27,087 bases of DNA from NCBI GenBank assembly GCA_913043885.1, contig CAJWOB010000003.1, forward strand, positions 1 to 27,087, written 5' to 3'. Both the position numbers and the translations under genes were made by a program. Shown in pieces: positions 22,777 through 27,087 of the stretch (position 1 is its first letter; each line of letters begins with the position of its first letter). The notes below the pieces were generated by a model. That model was not told the DNA's origin. It saw only the letters and a program-made list of their open reading frames with translations, and did no database searches. Source of the DNA: an uncultured Spirochaetaceae bacterium. GTDB lineage: Bacteria; Spirochaetota; Spirochaetia; SZUA-6; Bin103.

Positions 22777-23695
22777 TACGGAAACACCCAGCCGTGGACG
22801 CCACCCACGTCGTTGTTGCCGGCGTCCAGACTGTGGTCGGCGAAGATGGAATTCGATGTCACCTCGCTGTCCTTCGCCACGACGTACTCGACGAAGTTGG
22901 CGGTGGCCAGGTTGTCGATGGTCCAGCGCACTCCGGAGATCGTGCTCAGGAGGCTGATCCGGTCACCCTCGACGCCGACGAGGCCCAGTGTATCGATTAC
23001 CTGCTGCGTCTCTCCGGCCTCGAAGACCAGCGTCTTGCCGGGCGTGTCGCTCAGTAGCCGGTACCAGGAGTTGAAGCCGTAGATTGCAGAGATACCGTCG
23101 GCGTCCTGGAACCAGACGCTGCCGTTGTTGTGGGTGAAGTTGGGCACATGCCAGTCGCCCCCGACGCCGGTGTCGATACCGGATGCCTCGTAGCTGCCGA
23201 TGAGCATGTCGCCGCCCACGATGACCTGGGCCGCCCCGCGGCCTTCAGCACGCCGGACCCGGTGACGTTTCCGACGGAGCTGCCACCACTGCCGACGTGG
23301 TTGGCAGTGGTGATCTCGGCCGGTGCCGACGGGCCCGAGTCGTGGTCGTCGTCGAACGCCGCTACCCGATACCAGTAGGTGATGCCGGGAAGCGCGGAGA
23401 CGTCGTCATAGAAGGTCTCATTAGCATCGGTGGTGGCCCGATCCGTGTACTTCGACTCGATATCCATGCGCCGTTCGATTCGGAACCCCGTCTCGCCCCG
23501 CGTTCCGGAGGTGGTGTCGATCCATCGGATCCGCACTCCGCTGCCGCTGAGCTGCTCGAGGACCACGCCGACCGGCGCATTCGGCGCGCTGCCGAGGAGC
23601 AAGGAGCAGCCGCTTATCAGCCCCGCCAGGGCTCCGCTCGCCGCCACTGCCGTCCTGACGCGAGCCCAGTCGCGCAGGGTTTGCGGCCCGTTCAC
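22776..23695 (-). pseudogene. FnIII lipoprotein with beta-rich C-terminus, frameshifted
   Basis: GTG 23695 overlaps the previous gene's TGA (GTGA). The N-terminus has a hydrophobic stretch ending in the lipobox-like LISGC, so it is probably a lipoprotein. A fibronectin type III domain follows (NAPVGVVLEQLSGSGVRIRW to GITYWYRVAAFDDDHDSGPS). At a G/C run (plus strand 23234-23237) one base appears to be missing; the next frame continues AAQVIVGGDMLIGSYEASG, then HNNGSVWFQDADG, TLVFEAGETQQVIDTLGL and DAGNNDVGGVHGWVFP, a pattern common in extracellular beta-repeat proteins. The stop is TAG 22778..22776. Intact, it would be about 306 residues on the cell surface. Confidence 0.68.
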
Positions 23696-25469
23696 TGATC
23701 CGCTGTAGAAAGATCTCGTACGGCACTACGCATCGCGTTTCCGATGGCATCTGTGTCGGCCAACAGCTCGTTGATGTCCGGACCGGCTGCTGGCGGATAG
23801 TCCGCCCACGCCTCTCTGAATACCACCATCTCAACATCGTCGATATTCAGGCCCGATAACAAAGCTTCTGCAGCGCGTGCCGCGCCCCAAAGGTCCGTGA
23901 TTTCGCTGCTGTCCAGCATCAGCCATCTCGCCCCAGCGACACTCCACACTGCGTCGGCCAACTCGGCCGGAACGCGATCCGCGTCGGCCCCCAGCGCCAC
24001 CGCCACCAGGGCGCGGCCATCGGAGATAACCAGCGCGCTCGTCACATCGGCAGCCTCGAGCAGCGAGGCCAGCAGCAGGCTCAGCTCCAGGTCGTCCCCC
24101 CACCGCTCGGCCAGCGTCTGCACCGGGTACCTGACGAAGTCGATGTTCGCGGTATCATGTAGCGCGTCGCCGAACGGGGTAAAGAAGTCGCGGGTGTGGG
24201 TGACGCCGGCCTCACTGAGCCCCGCCCATAGCGTCGCCACGGTGGCCAGCGGGCGGCCTCCAGCGACGCTACGGGCGGCCGCGGCAAAGCGGGACACCAG
24301 CGGCTGTTCCGGGGTTACGAATACGGCGGCGCGACGGGTGTCGGTCCAGCCCATCGACTCGTAGCCGTACAGCTGGCCGGCGACACTCAGGCTCTGCTCC
24401 TGCTGCTGCCCTCCCAGCGAGTAGGCGAGCTGAACGGTCAGCTCGATCCTGGTCGCGCGACTGACCGAGCCGACCGCCGCGGGCAGCGTCAGCGGAATCT
24501 CGAGCCGGGCGCCCGCTTCCAGGCGTCGCGGCACCTCGAGCTGCTGCTGTCGAACGGCCACTCCCGTTACCGTCACTCGCGCCCGGAGATCTTCCAGCGC
24601 CTGGTCGTTGGGGTTAGCGACGACCACTCGTCCGACCGGGCGGTCGCGGTAGCTGCGGTAGATAGCTGCAAACAGCGGGTCCAGCTGGCTGGATAGGACG
24701 TGCAGCGGCTGTGGCCCCGACGGTGCCCCTTCGGGCTGAGTGTCGTCGCCAGCGGGTGCGCTGCCGTCTGCGGCACTGCCGGCGCCTGCCTATTCGTCCG
24801 CAGCGGACCCGGGGTCGCTGGAGTCGTCCGGACCGGTGTCGCGGGTGGCCGCCGCTTCTGCCGGGGGTCTTGTTCGCCCAGCTTGATGAGCGCCAGCCGA
24901 GCAGGTCGCAACAGCGGCGCCACATGTACGCCGACCCCAATGGTGCCGACGAGACCCTCGTGCACGGCCCCCAGAGTCTGGTACTCGAGGGCCAGCTCTG
25001 CGGCGAGCCAGGACGTGATACGCCAGGTGAGTCCAAGGCCGCCACGCCATGCCAGGTCCCAGTCCCAATCTCCGGTGGCGGACTGCTGCTCCCACCACAC
25101 TGCGCCGAAGCCGCCCGTTGCGTGTACCGCTAGCGATCCGATGTCGAGCACGGCGGCGGCGCCGACGGAGCTGGTCCACGCCTCCTGCGGAGCGGCGCTG
25201 CCCAGCGGTAGCGAGCGGAACCCAAGCCTGCCGCTGGCGGCCAGGTACGGGAACGCCGGATGGCGCCACCCGACGACCACTTCACCACCGTACGATGCCT
25301 CTGCGCCGGACAGCGTGAGACCGCCGACTGGGCGCAGCCATGCCGTTAGCTCGTCAATGGGTGGGCTATCAGCTGGCGGTTGCGCCCCGGCCGCAGCGGA
25401 GGCCAAAGCGCAGATGGCAGCGGCGACCGACGTTCGACAGCGGCGCCGCGCTCGACTGCAGCCGCTCAC
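23692..25469 (-). pseudogene. Signal-peptide protein: barrel-like domain, linker and degenerate transglutaminase-like domain; frameshift and TAG
   Basis: GTG 25469 starts a signal peptide (VAAAICALASAAAGA, cleaved before QPP). A beta-rich domain of about 170 residues follows (GGEVVVGWRHPAFPYLAASG, AVLDIGSLAVHATGGFG, GLGLTWRITSWLAAELALEY). At a C5 run (minus 24867..24863) one base appears lost; the restored frame encodes an acidic Pro/Ala/Asp linker containing TAG (24792..24790), then LHVLSSQLDPLFAAIYRSYR, immunoglobulin-like strands and DFVRYPVQTLAERWGDDLEL followed by SLLLASLLEAADVTSAL. That last block resembles the 'ETL..r.GDCDDL..L.aSLLE..GI.TA' core of transglutaminase-like proteins but without the Cys. 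It ends at TGA 23694..23692. It is first of three overlapping surface genes. Confidence 0.6.
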
Positions 25470-25548
25470 CGACAGGCCTGGCGTGGATCCTTCCTGCGAC
25501 CGGGAAGGCCCGACACCCGGCGGGGCGGGCACCGGGGAGGGCGGGTAT

Positions 25549-25800
25549 CTAGTTACAGCAGGCGCAGCCGGTGGGGTGACACGGGCCGCTGTCCACGTCG
25601 CAGGCAACTTCTTCGGCGGTACCCATGGACACCAGCGGCGCGCTGAAGACGCGTTGCAGCGGCGCCGACGGCGGCGTTTCGCCCAATGCCAGCCCCTGGT
25701 TGTCGCACAACTCCCCCCACGTGCTAAGGGTGTCGGACATCGGGTGGCTGGCCTCCACGGTCAGTCCGTTCGATTCACAGTAGTAGTCGTACGCGGGCAT
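25549..25800 (-). CDS. FmdB-like small protein with altered zinc ribbon
   Basis: An 83-residue protein from ATG 25800. MPAYDYYCESNGLTVEASHP resembles the start of FmdB-type zinc-ribbon proteins (MP.YeY.C..CG), but the second Cys of each CxxC pair is missing: C8 is followed by E-S-N-G, and C32 stands alone in STWGELC. The tail is Cys-rich (CDVDSGPCHPTGCACCN), which might supply other ligands. This variant group exists among relatives as I recall, but its role is unknown. Divergent from the UPF0173 gene. The stop is TAG. Confidence 0.68.
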   Translation of the reverse strand: MPAYDYYCESNGLTVEASHPMSDTLSTWGELCDNQGLALGETPPSAPLQRVFSAPLVSMGTAEEVACDVDSGPCHPTGCACCN

Positions 25801-25810
25801 GTGTCCAGGA

Positions 25811-25839
25811 AGTATTGCCACACCCTTGCCGCCCCGCAA
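25811..25839 (-). promoter_or_regulatory. Promoter of the FmdB-like gene
   Basis: On the minus strand TTGCGG (25839..25834), a 17-bp spacer and AATACT (25816..25811), 10 nt before ATG 25800. It overlaps the divergent UPF0173 promoter. Confidence 0.5.
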
Positions 25840-25854
25840 CCCCCGACCTACGCT
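25826..25854 (+). promoter_or_regulatory. Promoter of the UPF0173 hydrolase gene
   Basis: TTGCCG (25826-25831), a 17-bp spacer and TACGCT (25849-25854), 6 nt before GTG 25861. The -35 is identical to that of the promoter at 6940. Confidence 0.55.
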
Positions 25855-25860
25855 CAGTGG

Positions 25861-26544
25861 GTGGAGCTGATTTACCACGGCCATTCGTGCTGGGAGCTCG
25901 CTGCCGGTAGCCGCCTACTGTTCGATCCCTTTCTGGCGGATAACAGCCCGACTGCCGACGTCGGACCCGATCATTTCGACCGCCTGGACGCCATCGTCGT
26001 CACCCACGCGCACGGCGACCACGTCGCCGACGTCGAGGCTATCGCCAAGCGAACCGGCGCCATGGTGGTGGCCAATTTCGAGATAGCCGGCTACTTCGCG
26101 GAGCGGGGCTGCACCTCCCACGGCCTGCACGTCGGCGGCGGCCATGAATTCGAGTTCGGCGCGGTGAAGCTCACCATCGCCCACCACGGCTCGACCACGC
26201 CCGACGGCGTTACCCTCGGTCAGCCGTGTGGGGCGGTGGTCGCCGTCGAAGGCAAGCGGGTGTACCACGCCGGCGACACCGGGGTGTTCCTCGATATGCA
26301 GCTGATCGCCGAGCTCAACGGCCCGCTGGACGTGGCCCTGCTGCCGATCGGCGACAACTTCACCATGGGCATCGCCGACGCGGTAAAGGCGACGGAGTTG
26401 CTGGACGCCCGCATGCACCTACCGATGCACTTCGGCACCTTTCCGCTCATCGACGTCGATCCCCAGGAGTTCGTGCAGCGGGTCGAGGGCGCGGGCCGCT
26501 CGGCGCGTGCGCTGCGGCCGGGCGAGGGCTACACCATCCCGTGA
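25861..26544 (+). CDS. UPF0173 metallo-beta-lactamase-fold hydrolase
   Basis: A 227-residue protein from GTG 25861. The metal motif T48-H-A-H-G-D-H54 (residues VVTHAHGDHVAD) is that of the metallo-beta-lactamase superfamily. LIYHGHSCWEL at the start, VYHAGDTGVFLDMQLI (a further metal Asp) and MHLPMHFGTFPLID (a further His) are typical of the UPF0173/YtkL group. The physiological substrate is not established. The frame is open far upstream, but that region is antisense to the FmdB-like and surface genes and is not coding here. The stop is TGA. Confidence 0.9.
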   Translation: MELIYHGHSCWELAAGSRLLFDPFLADNSPTADVGPDHFDRLDAIVVTHAHGDHVADVEAIAKRTGAMVVANFEIAGYFAERGCTSHGLHVGGGHEFEFGAVKLTIAHHGSTTPDGVTLGQPCGAVVAVEGKRVYHAGDTGVFLDMQLIAELNGPLDVALLPIGDNFTMGIADAVKATELLDARMHLPMHFGTFPLIDVDPQEFVQRVEGAGRSARALRPGEGYTIP

Positions 26545-26551
26545 GGTACCT

Positions 26552-26938
26552 CTGAGATACCTCGTGCGCGCCCGCCTGCGCGAGGAGCGTGCCCGGGATC
26601 TGCTGCAGGCAACTGAGCGGGGGACGCTGGGGCGGGGCTCGGTGGCCCACGGCGAGTACGCCCGCAACATGCGCGCGGCGCGGCGCATGGAGGATGGCAG
26701 CGTCCGCTGGGTCGAGGTGTGCTACTGCCCGACGCCCTTGGCGGAGGAGCGGGCGTACTGGGAACCCTACTTCCAGCTAGAGCGGGTGCAGGACGCGCAT
26801 GGGCGCAGCAACTGCCGCGATGCCAGCGGCGAGGAACCCTGGGCGTGCTCGAGCTGCGACTGCACCGACAAGCTGGAGGATTCGCTCGCCAGGCGCGGCG
26901 AGCCGTTTCTCGAAGGCCTACGCGCCGCGCTGCCATGA
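26552..26938 (+). CDS. Conserved hypothetical cytoplasmic protein
   Basis: About 128 residues. There is no ATG; CTG 26552 (M/LRYLVRARLREERARDLLQA) or GTG 26564 would have to start it, and homolog-like sequence begins at CTG. Notable motifs are RGTLGRGSVAHGEYARNMRAA, WVEVCYCPTPLAEERAYWEP, and a Cys-rich CRDASGEEPWACSSCDCT that could bind a metal. I recall similar short proteins in other bacteria, without known function. The gene begins 7 nt after the UPF0173 stop and is probably co-transcribed. Its TGA overlaps a downstream ATG (ATGA). Confidence 0.68.
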   Translation: MRYLVRARLREERARDLLQATERGTLGRGSVAHGEYARNMRAARRMEDGSVRWVEVCYCPTPLAEERAYWEPYFQLERVQDAHGRSNCRDASGEEPWACSSCDCTDKLEDSLARRGEPFLEGLRAALP

Positions 26939-27030
26939 TCGAGCGGGTGTGTGCCCTCCTCGACGAGGCGGGAAATCCCTACGTGCTCGAAGCGAACACG
27001 AATACCGTCGTCTACTCTACGTTGCAATGA
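26935..27030 (+). CDS. Short 31-codon frame overlapping the hypothetical's stop; doubtful
   Basis: ATG 26935 overlaps the preceding TGA (ATGA) and opens a 31-residue frame beginning MIERVCALLDEAGNPYVLEA. Its second half runs through the AddA-like segment in another frame, so only the first dozen codons could be a native gene start that was later cut off. Confidence 0.25.
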   Translation: MIERVCALLDEAGNPYVLEANTNTVVYSTLQ

Positions 27031-27087
27031 CACGCGCCGAGGACCGGCTATACGTCTGTGGTTGGAAAGGTATACGCGACATCGATG
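26982..27087 (+). pseudogene. addA: AddA helicase fragment (motif VI region), 5' part absent, continues past the edge
   Basis: Frame starting at 26982 reads RARSEHEYRRLLYVAMTRAE then DRLYVCGWKG. 'EYRRLLYVAxTRAEDRLYVCGW' is helicase motif VI of AddA, the UvrD-like subunit of the AddAB double-strand-break nuclease. An intact addA would have roughly 800 codons of helicase sequence upstream of this point; instead a different gene ends at 26938. The fragment is therefore 5'-truncated, by a real deletion/recombination or by an assembly join. Whether the C-terminal nuclease part follows cannot be seen. Confidence 0.7.

Noticed and set aside
24700..25860. Possible N-terminal extension of the UPF0173 hydrolase (614-residue fusion)
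   Set aside because: The extension is antisense to the surface and FmdB-like genes, has no domain character, and UPF0173 proteins are normally about 227 residues. A promoter lies directly before GTG 25861.
26935..27030. D-alanine-D-alanine ligase-like segment (NPYVLEANT)
   Set aside because: The resemblance is short and lies in a frame that overlaps clear AddA sequence in another frame, so it is most likely chance.
1..27087. tRNA, rRNA, CRISPR array, transposase, phage or toxin-antitoxin genes
   Set aside because: None was recognised on either strand by reading; short structured RNAs without a clear signature could have been missed.

Overview
This is a GC-rich, gene-dense window from a Gram-negative bacterium: it encodes periplasmic thiol-redox proteins, a small outer-membrane-type protein, a lipoprotein and beta-rich surface proteins. 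The phylum cannot be fixed from what is visible. I see no rRNA, tRNA, CRISPR array, insertion sequence or phage gene. About 33 genes are recognisable, most in short, tightly packed operons.

Layout. 1-1501 (minus): an ECF-type sigma factor, a zinc-finger (possibly anti-sigma) protein and the start of a DUF3179 protein. 1564-3158 (plus): a family-2 glycosyltransferase overlapping a group-2-like sigma-70 factor. 3215-5839: a D-threonine-aldolase-like PLP enzyme, a TlpA-type thioredoxin and CcdA, meeting a minus-strand TIGR03032-like gene tail to tail. 6974-10569: a small membrane protein, an M20 peptidase, a membrane-anchored DsbA-type oxidoreductase and a sialidase-fold protein. 10593-13376: a divergent-PAP2 protein, a glutaredoxin/thioredoxin-reductase fusion, an outer-membrane-type protein and a DUF1761 remnant. 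13453-17961: a DUF45 metalloprotease-like gene, a VIT-type transporter, FabF, a DNA-alkylation-repair protein and a two-domain NUDIX hydrolase. 18022-21359: a small basic protein, a DUF6338-like protein, an FAD amino-acid oxidoreductase, a rhodanese and an HpcH/HpaI aldolase. 21375-25469 (minus): three overlapping surface-protein genes, all broken. 25549-26938: an FmdB-like protein, a UPF0173 hydrolase and a conserved hypothetical. The right edge carries the motif-VI region of an AddA helicase with no 5' part.

Two themes stand out. First, seven genes are interrupted by in-frame nonsense codons or single-base frameshifts, or both. Six of the seven nonsense codons are TAG, although TAG also ends 18 of the 32 genes whose stops I could read. 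Most of these codons are one G:C-to-A:T transition away from the residue the family would have (CAG or TGG). Early gene decay or a draft-sequence problem explains this better than amber recoding, but the pattern deserves testing. Second, many start codons lie 5-10 nt after a -10 box, several with a -35 at 17 bp, which points to widespread leaderless or near-leaderless transcription.

Functionally, the centre of the window is rich in thiol-redox genes (TlpA, CcdA, DsbA, Grx-TrxR, rhodanese) and in amino-acid and oxo-acid metabolism (D-threonine-aldolase-like, M20, FAD oxidoreductase, HpcH aldolase).
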